From Artemisia argyi (Eukaryota > Streptophyta > Magnoliopsida > Asterales > Asteraceae), in assembly GCA_030686995.1 (NCBI GenBank), contig CM060704.1, positions 108,506,542-108,570,541 of the forward strand: a stretch of 64,000 nucleotides of DNA. The letters run 5' to 3'. This document shows positions 1 through 11,204 of the stretch, piece after piece. A program made the translations under genes and the position numbers. The notes beneath the pieces are model-generated. The model did not search any database. It saw only the letters and a list, made by a program, of their open reading frames with translations, and was not told the DNA's origin. Every line of letters begins with the position of its first letter. Position 1 is the first letter of the stretch.

Positions 1-996
1 ATTGGCAAAAACTACCTTCATGTACAAATCTATGTAGATGACATCATTTTTGCCTCCTCTGACCCTAAAGAGTGTTATCAGTTTTCCAGTGAGATGAGCT
101 CTACGTTTCAGATGTCTATGATGGGACAAATGTCTTTCTTTTTGGGATTACAAGTATCTCAAAACCCAAGCGGCATATTCATTTATCAATCCAAATATGA
201 AAATGAAATCTTGAAGAAATTTGGATTTGATTCGTGTGACTCTGTTGATACTCCCATGATTGAAAGATCAAAACTTGACAAAGACGATGTTGGGACTCCA
301 GTCGACCAAACCTTGAATCGAAGCATGATTGGCTCTTTAATGTACCTCACTGCTAGCAGACTTGATCTTCTCTTTGCCTTCTGCATATGTGCAAGATATC
401 AATCCAAACCAACTAAGAAGCACTTAGAAGTAGTCAAGAGGGTCTTCCGATATCTTAAAGGTACAATCCATCTGGGTCTCTGGTATCCCAAGGACACCGC
501 TATGGCACTCACAGCTTATTCCGATGCTGATCATGCGGGTTGTCAAGACACTCGTCAAAGCACATCCGGGGGTGCGCAGTTTCTGGGTGATAAGTTGGTT
601 AGTTGGTCCTCAAAGAAACAAATGAGCACATCAATCTCTTCTACTGAGGATGAATACATTGCCATGTCCTCGTGTTGTGCTCAAATCCTATGGATGAGAT
701 CTCAACTCTCGGACTATGGTTTTGTATTCAACAAGATTCCCATGTACTGTGACAACAAAAGTGCAATCGCACTATGCTGCAACAACGTCCAGCACTCAAG
801 GACTAAGCACATTGATATTCGCCATCACTTCATCAGGGAACAAGTTGAGAAGGGAATTGTGGAACTCTACTTCGTAAGAACAGAGTTCCAGCTGGCTGAC
901 ATCTTCACCAAAGCACTTCTTAGGGAAAGATTTCAATTCATCATCCCTCGCCTTGGCATGAAGAGTCTTACTCCTGAGGATCTCACATGTCTTTAG
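1..996 (+). CDS. Copia polyprotein, C-terminal RT and RNase H (partial)
   Basis: This is the 3' end of a Ty1/copia pol gene, open at the left edge of the window (the frame is open from base 1, so the ATG at 94 is internal). Reverse transcriptase copies element RNA into cDNA in virus-like particles, and RNase H removes the template. YVDD of the RT active site is encoded at 46-57, followed by the copia block FFLGLQV. In RNase H the acidic residues are visible in AYSDADHAG (about 514-540), SSTEDEY and YCDNKSAIA, and the end is the usual [15 protein letters not shown] ... [16 protein letters not shown] has D where most copia elements have A, but the glutamate is kept. No stop or frameshift interrupts the visible part, which ends at TAG 994-996. 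It is one of the least damaged pol segments here; its upstream part cannot be judged. Confidence 0.93.
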   Translation: MGKNYLHVQIYVDDIIFASSDPKECYQFSSEMSSTFQMSMMGQMSFFLGLQVSQNPSGIFIYQSKYENEILKKFGFDSCDSVDTPMIERSKLDKDDVGTPVDQTLNRSMIGSLMYLTASRLDLLFAFCICARYQSKPTKKHLEVVKRVFRYLKGTIHLGLWYPKDTAMALTAYSDADHAGCQDTRQSTSGGAQFLGDKLVSWSSKKQMSTSISSTEDEYIAMSSCCAQILWMRSQLSDYGFVFNKIPMYCDNKSAIALCCNNVQHSRTKHIDIRHHFIREQVEKGIVELYFVRTEFQLADIFTKALLRERFQFIIPRLGMKSLTPEDLTCL

Positions 997-3903
997 GAAG
1001 ATCAGGAGGAGTAACGGGTTGCTTCAGATATCCTTGTATATAGTCTATTGCAAAAAGAAAATAGAAAAATGTAAAATCTACAAAACCATAAAAATCTAAA
1101 AAATCATAAAACCTAAAAACAGTCTTCTCTCGACATGTCTCATGTGTAATCAATAGTATGTACGATTCTAGAAATGTCATTCAATAATGGCACGGAATCA
1201 TACATATGCTTGAGCATGAGTTTTTCCTACACTCAATAATGGTTTCTCTAAAAACACATCGTCTGTAATTTCTTTAAATTAATGGTTTGCTATTACTTCA
1301 GATAGCTACCCGGTCTTAGTATTGGGGAAAGTTCGTCGCCTAAAAGACGACTATTCCTAACAAAGGCATGAATTACTTTATATTCGTGCCTTTCCGATCT
1401 GATGTACGCTTAAGTGCATCATTTCTGGCAAAAGAAGAGAAGTCTTCTTTACATCTCAAATACTTTTCCTTCAAAGATTCTTCAGGAAAGTATTTGTTCC
1501 AAACTTGGTGGTACCATGGTTTTTGAAGATCAAACAAACCTGAAGAGTTGTTTAAAATTACCACTCAATCGATGCTATAAAAAAAATTAATGCTTTATGC
1601 AAAATGTTTAATTTTAAAATGTGTCATCGATTGAGGGGGAGAATGATTTCAAAAACTATACATCATCAAAACAATGATCTTTGTGCATAACTACAAGTGG
1701 ATTAAGTGCAAGTGTTATGTGTTAGTATATAAATTTTTCATGAGTTTATCGCTAAACTCTAAATCATTTATAAACTCATCATCCCTACCACATAACATAC
1801 TCCCTCAAGGTTTGAGGGGGAGCTTAAATATCATCTCAAAATCAGTCATTCTTAAAATATGACACATCTTTCTCCCAAAACCTTTAAGCTTATTTAAATC
1901 ACTTGGGATCATAAATCTCAATTGGTTTGAAATTTTTGATCGGGGGAGAAGATATGATTTAAATATGAAAAACTGATTAAAATGTGATGTTTTGAACCCA
2001 AACCCAAATATATGCTCTACCCTATGTGCTAAACTCTTTTGTTATATCAATGCACATTTTGAGGGGGAGCAAATGATTTGTGAAAAAGGATCCTTGCATC
2101 TTACGAGATCAAGACTCAAATTTGACTCATGAATTGACGAAACACAAATGTCCTGAATCGAAAGGACTAGTCCTGGACGGGTAATAACTTCAAGCTGGTT
2201 CAACCAGTGATATAAGCGTGTCTCGAAGAGGACTAGTTTAAGTAGAATGTACCATTTCGAGAAACCTTGGGTGAACCTGATCGGGCCGGGTTATAACTTC
2301 AAGCTAGTTTATCTAGTGATGTAAGCGTGTCTCGAATGCCCGGTCATGATCACTTAAGGTAGATCAATTCAAAAAGTGCAACTCTTCCCGACATGTGCAA
2401 ATTTTCAAATCAATACATATGAGCACATGTTAAGGGGGAGCATTTGAAAATGACAAAACTCTCAATGTGTTAACAAAATATGTTTCTCAATCATAAACAC
2501 GTTGAGAGAATTTTTAATTATTTGGTGTATGGCAACATAGGAAAGTCGCGATGTTATAAGGTGGCTAAGGTTAGGAAAACCGTCCTATCATCCGCCAGAA
2601 CCGGAGGGATCTACCCATGGACAATACCGAATAGATAGTATTAGAAAGTCCGCAGGTATGATCATGAAAAAAGGAGAAATGTGAGAATGGAGAAAGAAGG
2701 GGTTGAAGAATTAAAAAGAAATGAAATGAGAAAAGGGTGAAAAGAAATAGCCCTCCTATTATTCAACCTTAGGGCAGAAACCGGGTTCAATTCATAATCT
2801 ACTAATGGTTGCTAAGGCGACATTGGTATTGAAGACAAGACGTCATGGAACCAGTGACGCACTGGACTAAACCTTCTAGCCACTCAAGTTCTCTTTAAAG
2901 AACTTGTTTCATTCTCACGGGGAACCGGTGTAATCTATCGACTCATCTCTTAGAGATGGTTGATATTGAAGCAGGAGACCTCTCCCTAATCTCCGCATAG
3001 GAAAAACAAATGCACTTATTGAGTCTAGAGCCTCGAGATACATAAAAAGATCTCATAGGAACACATGCTACTTCTACCCTGGTTGTTCAACATGAAGGAC
3101 ACCAGTGGTAAACTTATGAGTCCTACGCAGGTCTTATCAATCTGCCTGAACATTTATGAGGGATGTTGCGACAGTAACTCCCAATGATTGAATGAAAATT
3201 CCTGCCAGGGTCAACATCAAGCAGCCCTGAAAGCAGGTCACTTCGGTAATTCCTTATGGATTACGCTTAGTGGTCGCGGCGGTTACCAATGGTCTACAAT
3301 CGTGGAGTGAACTCCTGCGACTCACCTAGTCGTTGATTTACTTAGATAGATCATGTAAGTCCTCTCGGGGGCTTGCCGATTGGGAACGGTCTTGGTGAGG
3401 ATTAGAAGGAGTCTTCACACTATGCTGTTGACAATCTCTAATTCCAAACCTATAAGTACCGGATGATTTGTTGCTAACTGTCTACTTGCAGGAATTTCTA
3501 ACGGTTGCGGGTGGTTGCTGAAAAGATGCTGATCCATCAACACATGCTCACACTTCAACTTCATAACTCAAAAGATATCATGATCATTGAATGGGCTTCA
3601 ACCGTGCTTCCTCAACTCTGATGAAGAAGATCATGATCCCGAAAAGTGTGAGCATGCCAACACAAAGAGATTCATATCACATGGAGACGTTACTACTCCA
3701 AGATGACTTTCAAACATTCTTTTGGATAATGCAGCTGATGATTATTTCCAAAGATCATCCATCACATTGAAGGTGTCATCTAGAGTCTTCCACTTAAAGC
3801 ACAAAGATCTCTACTATGAAGAATCAAAAGGCTACGAGCTACAAAGATGTCATCAAAGACTTGAATGCTATGATTCAATACTTATTTTGTGGGGTGACCT
3901 CCC
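997..3903 (+). other. Long 3' non-coding region of element C with repeated polypurine-like runs
   Basis: No ORF of note is present. Purine runs resembling the element's own polypurine tract occur at about 1633-1641, 1814-1822, 1941-1950, 2061-2069 and 2431-2440, before the terminal one at 3904. Multiple polypurine-like signatures upstream of the 3' LTR are a published hallmark of Sireviruses. A short direct repeat lies at 2177-2335. The rest is unique-looking AT-rich sequence in which I see no further signal. Confidence 0.7.
2177..2335 (+). repeat. Imperfect ~50-bp direct repeat, two copies 108 bp apart
   Basis: Copy 1 at about 2177-2227 and copy 2 at about 2285-2335 share TAACTTCAAGCT, then GTT, AGTGAT and TAAGCGTGTCTCGAA. 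Both lie in the 3' non-coding region of element C. The function is unknown. Confidence 0.75.
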
Positions 3904-3915
3904 TTAGGGGGAGAT
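3904..3915 (+). promoter_or_regulatory. Polypurine tract of element C
   Basis: TTAGGGGGAGAT directly precedes TGTTAGGAATACG, the LTR start. Polypurine tracts prime plus-strand cDNA synthesis, and the position immediately 5' of the LTR is diagnostic. Confidence 0.85.
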
Positions 3916-4255
3916 TGTTAGGAATACGATTATTCATAAGAAGACTCGGTCACCCCAAGTGTAATTTAGCATATTGTAGCTAGTGGTATTTATCTATTTA
4001 GTTAGTACGTAGTTTAGAGCTAGTTAGTATTTGTGGAGTCGGGTCGGGTCTTCACCCACTGTCAGCTCGCTCCACAGCCCTTTTCAGAGGGCGTTTGGTA
4101 GTTTGTATAAATACCCCTTCCCTAGTATGGAAGGGGTTGGACCTTCTCACTTTCACAAGCTAATACATTTCTAGTTTTCTCTCAAGGTTCCACTCTCCCT
4201 CTCTTTCCCTCTTCTAACTCTAACGACACATAACCACAAGGAAATCATGTTTCCA
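3916..4255 (+). repeat. 3' LTR of element C
   Basis: It starts TGTTAGGAATACG after the polypurine tract. A TATA box, TATAAATA, lies at 4106-4113, about 190 bp in. The 3' boundary is placed near 4255, where similarity to the Athila-like LTR family resumes. CA ends at 4254 and 4274 are both possible. The partner LTR is outside the window. Confidence 0.7.
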
Positions 4256-5788
4256 ACTTTGTTAGTAATCTACATAAATATAAACCCCAATCCAAATCCA
4301 AACCAAACAAACAAAGCCCAAACCCTTACCCTTGGCCCAACACACACCCAGCCCACACCCCTTTAAATATTACCAGGGGTTTGACCCCTTTGACCCCGCC
4401 AAACCACCCTTACTGTTCATCCTCCTCCTCCATCTCTGAAACACCAAACCACCCTCCACCTCAGTGGTTTCACCCTACCCCAACTAGCCTCTCCACCTCA
4501 TCCCCCCTCATCATTTCACTCCCACCCACAATTAATGCTTCCCCAACATGAAACCTTCACTGTAGCACCAATACAACTGGTTTTGCTACTAAACCACCCC
4601 AACTTGGCTTAAAACTTTCCAAACCTATCCCACACTCCACCACAACATCCCAAAAATCCTTAATTGCTCTAAAACGGCAACAAGCTATCATTTCTACTTT
4701 TTGGCGCCAAAAGTAGTTTAAACGGATGGGATTGATTTCAGTCATCCAACGGCCAAGTTTATTGATGGGATTTGCTCAGAATATGTCTCCAAACCCTAAT
4801 GGGAGCCTATAAAAGGAAGAGAAGTGCAGAAGACCAAGATATAGTTTATCTTAGCTTAATCAATCTCGTTAAAATTGTAACTTGTTATTTCAGTTAATTC
4901 TCAAGCTTTTAAGCATTGTGTTAGTTAATTCAAGTGTAATCTCAACTTTTCTGATATTCAATTTCAAGGTTCAATTCATATCTTAGTTTGTGCAATTTTC
5001 ATTTTCATTTCAAATTTCTTAATAAGCTGTGTTATTGTTATTGTTAGACTATAAGGACTCTTAAGCACACATAAGCTCCCAGGAAGCTCATTGAAGCTTT
5101 TAGAAACCTTAAAACATAATCTAGTTATAAATAACTCAAAAATACAAAAACAGTCAATGAAAGTCAAAGTGGCATGTTCATGGTGTTCATACTTGGGGCA
5201 AGGTAAATTGTGGATTGCCCTGGGTTAGTTGCCTTGTGGAAGGCTTATAAGTTGGATCTGAGTTCTTGGTTCTTGGTTGAAAAGCTTGGAAGGCGGTTGT
5301 AAGATCATCCCTTTTACTTCAAACTTGTATTTAGTATTATGATGTTCTTTGTTTGATTTTTCTTGTTCATTTAATCTTTAATATAGTTAAGTAGTGAGTT
5401 TGGATCATTAGATTGGTTAAAACAGGTCTCATACTCAGAAACTTAGTGAAACAGTCTCAATAAGTAGTGTTTGGATTTGTGTTTTGCTTTAAGATCAAGA
5501 CTGCTATTGTTGTTATTCCTTGTTCATTCAAGTTCCTTAGTGTCACTTTAACTCAGAACAACCATTAAATACAGGCTTAGTTCACCACAAAGTCAAATCA
5601 CACTCAAATCCACTCACAGTTCAACTGTGGATGAATTTGAGTCTCAAATCTTGTGAATCAACTAAAAACTAGTTTAGTTTAGTGGAATTGGTTTGCATTA
5701 GGCTTAATAAACCTCAAATAGTCATCTGTGATCAATCAAAATCCATTTTAGTCAACTTAGCCTAAATTCTCAAAAAGTCAAAATTGCC
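4256..5788 (+). mobile_element. Element G: fragment of an Athila-like giant LTR
   Basis: There is no gene. The stretch is similar over its length to about 31040-32581 of solo LTR S1: a run of AAACCAAA-type sequence, the block TGGCGCCAAAAG, a TATA box (TATAAAAG, 4808-4815), then a long leader ending TCAAAAAGTCAAAATTGC. It is therefore the end of U3, plus R and part of U5, of the same giant-LTR family as element A. Element C cuts it on the left and copia B2 on the right, so it is older than both. Confidence 0.8.
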
Positions 5789-6339
5789 TGATGGATCGAT
5801 ATACTTTGACCAAACTACTTTGTAGCTTGTAAGGATTTAACAATATTGAGTAAACTCAACACTATTAATATTGAAACACTGTTTAACCTTGTAAAGCATG
5901 TGGAATCTACTAACACAAAGCTTAAGAAGAACTTTTATATTAACCAAACTTTGAACTTGCTTTGTTACACAGATTTACTAACAATCCCTAACTATTTATC
6001 AACTTTGATCGACTCTAAAACTTATGAGAACTTCTATCTGAAACTTGTATCGACTAATACCCCTTAAGGCTCTTTATATAGATAACCTTAAGTTGGTTTA
6101 CAACATATAATCCTTGAATGACAAGTCATTATCCCTAACTAATTCTAGAATATTCGTTCAATATTACACATTAATCCTTAGCTAATATTGCACATTAGTC
6201 CTTGTTTCCTTCGAAGTACTTTAAACATTCTTCAGTAACAGCAGTACTTTGACTTTTTCCTTCAGCAGTACTTTGACTTTATTCTTCATGCAGCAGTACT
6301 TTGACATACAGAAGTACTTTGATATTTTATATCCCAACA
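5789..6339 (-). repeat. 3' LTR of copia B2
   Basis: About 551 bp, the reverse complement of the B1 LTRs and clearly homologous end to end. On the minus strand it starts TGTTGGGATAT; its terminal CA is kept, but the base before it has changed (ACA to TCA, TGA on the + strand at 5789). The TATA box is at 6073-6080. It is flanked by the inverted pair CCTTAAG/CTTAAGG seen in all three B LTRs. Five GTAC words near the 6339 end are described under findings. Confidence 0.9.
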
Positions 6340-7052
6340 ATCCTCCCCTAACTTGAACTCCACTTGCTTGATTTCAAGTTTCTTTGTTATCTTTAATCTT
6401 AAAATCTATAATCATTCAGAAAGATTGTTTCTTTATTTCTTTGTCTTCTATCTGTCATATGTCAAAGTACTCTTCATCAGCATCTTGTCTTTCAATATAT
6501 CTTCTCAGCAACTCAGCAACATATTGGTACAGTGATCATCAAATCTTAAAAGTTTCATACTATTCTCATCACTTCCAGGTGTGTTAACTCCTGTGAGAGG
6601 TGAATCATTGAAAATTATGATTTTTAGCAAATCATCAGCTATCAACGGATTTGATTAGTCTTTACCAATTGCCGTTTGCTATGGACTAGCCAACTCTTGA
6701 TCACTTGGAGTATGGTGAGTTGATAACCATATAGTTTTTGGTAAACTATCAACCATAAACGGATTTGATTATCACATCAGAGCCATACCCTCATGATGAG
6801 TCAAACTCTTTCTTGTCTATTAAACATGGTGAGTTGATTACCATTTGTTGTGCAGTATAAATACTAACACCATGTGTTGCTTTTCAAATCCTTTTACTTT
6901 TCTTTTAAACATCAAAACATTTTATTTTTATTTTAAAGGACTTATACTGGTTTATATCAGTAAGCAGTACTTTGTTAAAGTACTGTTTGTTTTTGCAGTA
7001 CTTTGAAAAATACTTTATTTTACAAAACAAATCATACCAGTATTATGCAATA
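6340..7052 (-). other. 3' untranslated region and polypurine tract of copia B2
   Basis: The polypurine tract (TTAGGGGAGGAT on the minus strand) is at 6340-6351. The region then holds tandem-repeat units between about 6600 and 6850 and ends at the stop of the large extra ORF. The short ORFs here have no coding character. Confidence 0.8.
6608..6850 (-). repeat. 3' UTR tandem repeat of copia B2
   Basis: There are two diverged units of about 115 bp. The first (6608-6697) contains GAGTTGGCTAGTCCAT on the minus strand and ATCAAATCCGTTGATAGCTG. The second (about 6720-6830) has ATCAAATCCGTTTATGGTTG. The same array is in B1 (24360-24600), and its unit also occurs in gypsy element A (41020-41400). Confidence 0.8.
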
Positions 7053-9953
7053 TTACTCTTCATACTTGATCCATCTGATAAATAGCTTGATAACATCCAA
7101 AGCTACTTCAAATTCATCTTCAAGTTCCATTCCATGATCCAGCATTCTGAGCATAATTTCTCTAATCAATGGATATCTCCTCTCAGCCAACATATGAATC
7201 GTGGTACCATCTTCCATCTCTAGTGTATGAACTCCTGATGACTCAAAGAATCTCCATCTTGTTATTTCCCAATTCTCTTGATCATTCCACAGAGGATCAA
7301 CACTTGTTTCTTTAGTTTCCCAGAAGGTAATTAAGTCTCCAAGCAAAATTAATCCCACTTCTGAAGCTTCAATCTCTGCATAGTATGTCTGCACTTGTAC
7401 ATATAAGTCATACAAATCTGCCCTTGTAATACAATGCAACACATCCCATAACATATTGAATGTTGTGAAGCTTTCATCTTCTCTATGAATCATAAAGTAA
7501 TTCCCTTCTTTTGATTCAACCATAGAAAATGAGATTATTTTGGATTTCTTTCCAGAATCTTCAATCTTCTTATTCTCAAAGTCAACAACTCTAAAATAAT
7601 TTCTAAGTTCATCAACTGTATCTCCATGAATCATCTTCAGCCTTTTTGACAGTTGATCATCTTGAACTGCTTTCTTCCTTTTCAATCTTCTTTCCTCAGC
7701 TTGTTCCTTTCTGATATCTTCTAATTTCTTCTTTCTATCAACTTCCATGGGCACAAAGTTTTCTACTTCTTTTCTGATATCTTCTTGTACTTTATCCCAC
7801 AGAGCTTTCACTTCTGGATACCTTTGTTTATGTAAATTCTTGTATCCTTTTCTTCTCAAGAAACTTACCATCCAGTTCCTTTCCTGAGCTTTAGTCATTG
7901 GTTTCTTTGTAATTGGCCTACTAACTTCTTCCAAATACTCAGCATCATATTCAGCTTGTTGCTTTCTAGCAAGCTCTAAATCTTCTGCAATCTCTAACTC
8001 TCTAATCTGAGCAAGAGAAAATTTCTTCATTTTCTTCTTAGTATCTTTCTGAACCATTATCCTTTTCCCTTTATCTTTAGGATCCAACTCTTCAGATTCA
8101 GAAGTACTTTCAACATCTTTTTGTGCAGGCTCAGAAATATGTATTCCTCCAGTAGGTCTCCTCAAATTCATCATAACTTGAGCAATTGTTTCATCATCAC
8201 TTGCAGTATGTACTCTTACTTCTTCTTGCTGTACAAGAGTAGAAGGACCAGCTTCATCTTCATAATTCATTGTAGAAGGTCCAGCTGCAGTGACTCCACT
8301 TTCATCAATATTCCTAGAAGAAGTACCTTGCTCAGCAGTACCTTGCAGACTTATGTTTTCTGTTACAGTACTTTGAACACCAGCACTTTGAATGTTCTGT
8401 GCATCTACAATGTTTTGTGCATCTACATCCTGCTTAACAATTTCTTGCTCAGCATCTTTTTGCTCAATATCTTTCTCTTGTGCAATATTCACATCTTCTT
8501 GTGCAATATTCATATCCTGTTCAATATAGCTTTCTGGTACAAGATTCTTTGGACTTTCTGGATATTGCCACAAATGAGCATCTTCTGAATATTTAACCTC
8601 AGCATCATCTTTATCCAAATTCTCATCTTGATTCCTCCCCAATTTGGTAAATGATAACCTCCTATGCTTCCTCTTGGATTCAGAAGACTTCTTTGAAGAT
8701 TTGGACTTTGGCTTCTGAGACTGCTTCTTTTCTTTCACATAAAGCCTAAAATTCTGAACAAGAGGCCAAACAAATTTCTTCAACCTTCTGAACTTCTTTC
8801 TTAGCTTCTTGATTTCTGCAGCTTGAGCATTAACAGTTGTCTTCATCTTCTCCAATTCCTTAGCCAAATCAGAAGTACTCACAGCACCTTCAATTCCCTC
8901 ATCTCCTCCAGGTGTTTGAGTCCCACCTGTGGAAGTATAATCATTGGGAGTAGGTACTGTTGAGTCCTCTGAAGCAGTACCTTTAGAAGAAGTACTTTGT
9001 GGAGAAGTACCTTGAGCAGAAACAGATGTATCCAAGGAAGCTGTCACCGAGGGAGTCCGTTCACTTGAAACAACATGCTGAGGGGAAACAATAGGTGGTG
9101 TAGGGGTATGTACTGAAGCAGAATGCTCAGCAGAATCAAATTGATCATCATTATGAGAATGTGCAGAACCACTATTGTCTTCTTGATCCCTAACAGCTTG
9201 AGCTACCTCTAACATATAAGCATTAAGAGGTGTATTCCTACCCGAAAAATTTACTCCCTTATGAGACATAAAAGTGAACACTTTAGGTGGCATCCTAATG
9301 GTAGGTACATAATCCTGAGGTTTGGGTATCCCATCTAGTGGATTCTCTAAAAGCAATTGAACAAATCTAGGATACATTAGAAAAGGTTTGCCAGCCTTAA
9401 TATAAGTAAGCATACCTTCAAGGATCATATATGAGAAATTGAAAGGTTGATTTGTAATGAGACCAACAAAAGCAGAAGCAATGGAATGGCTAAACTGATC
9501 CCAAGCAGTACTTTTGGGACTCAAACAATGAAGCAAAACATGAATAAGAAATTTCCAATGAGGACTAACCATAGCCTTCTAAAAAGTAAGCTTATTCAAA
9601 AGACCTTCATACCTAATGTCTCTGAGTGTGTTCCAAATCTCTTGTTTTCCAAACAAAACAGAGCCTCCTTCATCATCAAATAACAGAGCCTCTCTGATTG
9701 AAGTATCTGTGACACGAATAGCTCTCCTAGCAATTGTAGCACTAATGATATCCTCTCCATCTGCAACCTGTGACCTTGCTGTATCCCAAAAAGCTTGAAT
9801 CCAAGGTCCAATAATCTCTGGGTTGACTAGGATTGAGTAACAGATGTTGGTTCCAGTGAGAAAGTCAATAATACCATGAAAATCAAGGTTATCTTGGGTT
9901 TTCTCAAGGTTTGCTATCATGTTGTGTTTGGTGTTGGTGCGTCGCTTTTCCAT
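7053..9953 (-). pseudogene. Large extra ORF (sense aORF) of copia B2, one nonsense codon
   Basis: This is a non-gag-pol ORF of about 966 codons, downstream of pol and in the same direction as the element. The start is ATG at 9953-9951 (MEKRRTNTKHN), chosen because it follows a TATA box at 10066-10059 and matches the B1 start. One stop, TAG at 9581-9579, interrupts it where B1 has CAG. The N-terminal ~260 residues look globular (ALLFDDEGGSVLFG, VSPHWKFLIHVLLHCLSPK). A Ser/Thr-rich stretch follows, then a basic coiled coil (ELEKMKTTVNAQAAEIKKLR), acidic repeats rich in Q/E/D, a KR-rich segment and a conserved C-terminal block (ENWEITRWRFFESSGVH). I recall relatives in Asteraceae assemblies labelled longin-like, which I do not trust. 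Function unknown; a structural or chromatin-binding role is speculation. It lies 565 bp from the divergent ORF at 10519. Confidence 0.8.
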
Positions 9954-10518
9954 GGCGATTAGGGTTAGAGTGAGAAAAGTTATGATCGATGTAAAGTAGG
10001 AATGAGTTGAAATAACAAGAAAGGTGAATAAGGGTGAATAAAAAGAAAAGATATGAGGTTTATATATGGATAAGATACAAAAAATCACGGTTAATTAATA
10101 ATTTTACCGTTATTTTTGGAAGTAATTATCCCCATATCTTTCGAAAGTTTGTTAGCCGCAAATCTGACCGTTGGAACAGTATCTGACACGTCAGCGTACC
10201 CTTAAATAGCACCAAGCAGTACGTTCCATAAAATATGGAGCAGTACTTTCCGTTATAAACTCACACAGTATATTGACCAAAGTACTTTCCAAAAAAAATC
10301 TTTGGATGTTGACCATTTGACCAAAATATCTTTGAAAGTCAACCCTGATTAATGACTATCTCCCCATATTAAATCCCAAAGCTACCATGGTAAGTGAACA
10401 TCAATACACTTCATTAAATTCCCATTTACCTTTACTTTGCTTATAAAAGCAACTTTACCAACAACAACTTGCAATCACCATATCTTTCTTTAGCATAACA
10501 CAAAAACTAGTAAGCACA
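9954..10518. promoter_or_regulatory. Divergent promoter region between the two extra ORFs of B2
   Basis: For the minus-strand ORF there is a TATA box (TATATAAA type) at 10066-10059, 106 bp before its ATG. For the plus-strand ORF a TATA box, TTATAAAAG, lies at 10441-10449, about 70 bp before ATG 10519. Between them are TGACACGTCA (10184-10193, a bZIP/G-box-like palindrome) and several TTGACC/TTGACT cores of the WRKY type. The same layout is in B1. Promoter activity is inferred. Confidence 0.65.
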
Positions 10519-10974
10519 ATGAGTCACATTCCAATTGTGAACATCTCTTCAGACTCAGATGGAACCATAGATTCAAAGATAAGTTACTACTCTGATTCTG
10601 AGTTTGAAGATCCAGGATGGTTAGATTATTTACCTCCTCATGTACAGTGGATGGGACTCCAAGAATCTTCTTCATCAGTAAGTGTTGCAAATTCTACCAT
10701 AACTGATGCAGCCAGCACAACCAACAAAAAGCCCGAGAAGAAGAAATATGTTCCTGGTTCATCTTTGGCTAATGAGCTTCCACATGCTTTGACTCAAGCC
10801 CTGGAATCAGCAATACAGAACATGAAGTGGCCTGCTCCAAGGAAAGAGAGACCTCCCAAACAGGTTCTTGGCTTGGCTTGCCCAAGAAAGCAGGCTTCTT
10901 TTGATGACAAGAGAAAAACTGCTCAAAAAGGAAAGCATAACTATGAGGGCAAGGGAAAAAGGCCTATGGAGTAG
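10519..10974 (+). CDS. Small antisense extra ORF of copia B2 (151 aa), intact
   Basis: This ORF runs opposite to B2 and is intact from ATG 10519 to TAG 10972-10974. The N-terminal half is acidic and Ser/Asp-rich (SSDSDG, YYSDSEFEDPGWLDY). The C-terminal half is strongly basic (KKPEKKKY, RKERPPK, KRKTAQKGKHNYEGKGKR). No known domain is recognised and I see no signal peptide or membrane segment. The basic tail would suit nucleic-acid binding, but that is inference. It has gene-like surroundings: a TATA box 70 bp upstream and AATAAA 142 bp downstream. The homologous ORF in B1 keeps the same start but has a frameshift, so the ORF predates both insertions. It converges on pol and diverges from the large sense ORF. 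Confidence 0.75.
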   Translation: MSHIPIVNISSDSDGTIDSKISYYSDSEFEDPGWLDYLPPHVQWMGLQESSSSVSVANSTITDAASTTNKKPEKKKYVPGSSLANELPHALTQALESAIQNMKWPAPRKERPPKQVLGLACPRKQASFDDKRKTAQKGKHNYEGKGKRPME

Positions 10975-11115
10975 GTGTGAAGCTTGGTAGTAGGTTGTGG
11001 TAGTTGGTGGTTGATGTAGTCTTGTGTTTTCTGTGTCTGTGTGAGTAGTTTGGTAACAACAATGATGATGTAGAAACTGTCTGAATGGTTGTTGTAATAA
11101 CTTTGTTGAATGATG

Positions 11116-11121
11116 AATAAA
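11116..11121 (+). terminator. Candidate polyadenylation signal for the antisense ORF
   Basis: AATAAA lies 142 bp after the stop of the ORF at 10519-10974, in its orientation. It is a canonical plant near-upstream element. The B1 counterpart appears mutated (ATGAATTC on the minus strand). Confidence 0.5.
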
Positions 11122-11204
11122 CTTGTTTCTTTTGAATGATACATGTAGCCTCCCCTCAAATAATGACTAACTAATAACTACTAATGCCTCCCCTCAAAAA
11201 TAGC

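Larger units (their letters stand above)
1..4255 (+). mobile_element. Element C: 3' part of a Sirevirus-like Ty1/copia retrotransposon
   Basis: The window opens inside the pol gene of this element and runs through its RNase H end, a 2.9 kb non-coding 3' region, a polypurine tract and the 3' LTR. The lineage call rests on the long 3' region with at least six GGGGG(A/G) runs, a feature described for Sireviruses, and on the RNase H tail. The LTR of about 340 bp is short for that lineage, so a Tork-like origin is the alternative. The 5' LTR, gag, protease and integrase lie left of the window. The right end is uncertain by about 20 bp because I could not identify a target duplication. It sits in Athila-like LTR sequence (4256 onward). 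Confidence 0.8.

Noticed and set aside
8121..8588. Plus-strand 155-aa ORF opposite the large extra ORF of B2
   Set aside because: It is a shadow frame of the QDVDAQNI-type repeats on the other strand and is not preserved in B1.
7053..9953. Naming the large extra ORF as a synaptobrevin/longin-like vesicle protein
   Set aside because: I recall that label from automatic annotation of relatives, but I see no longin fold signature or SNARE motif, and the context is a retrotransposon.
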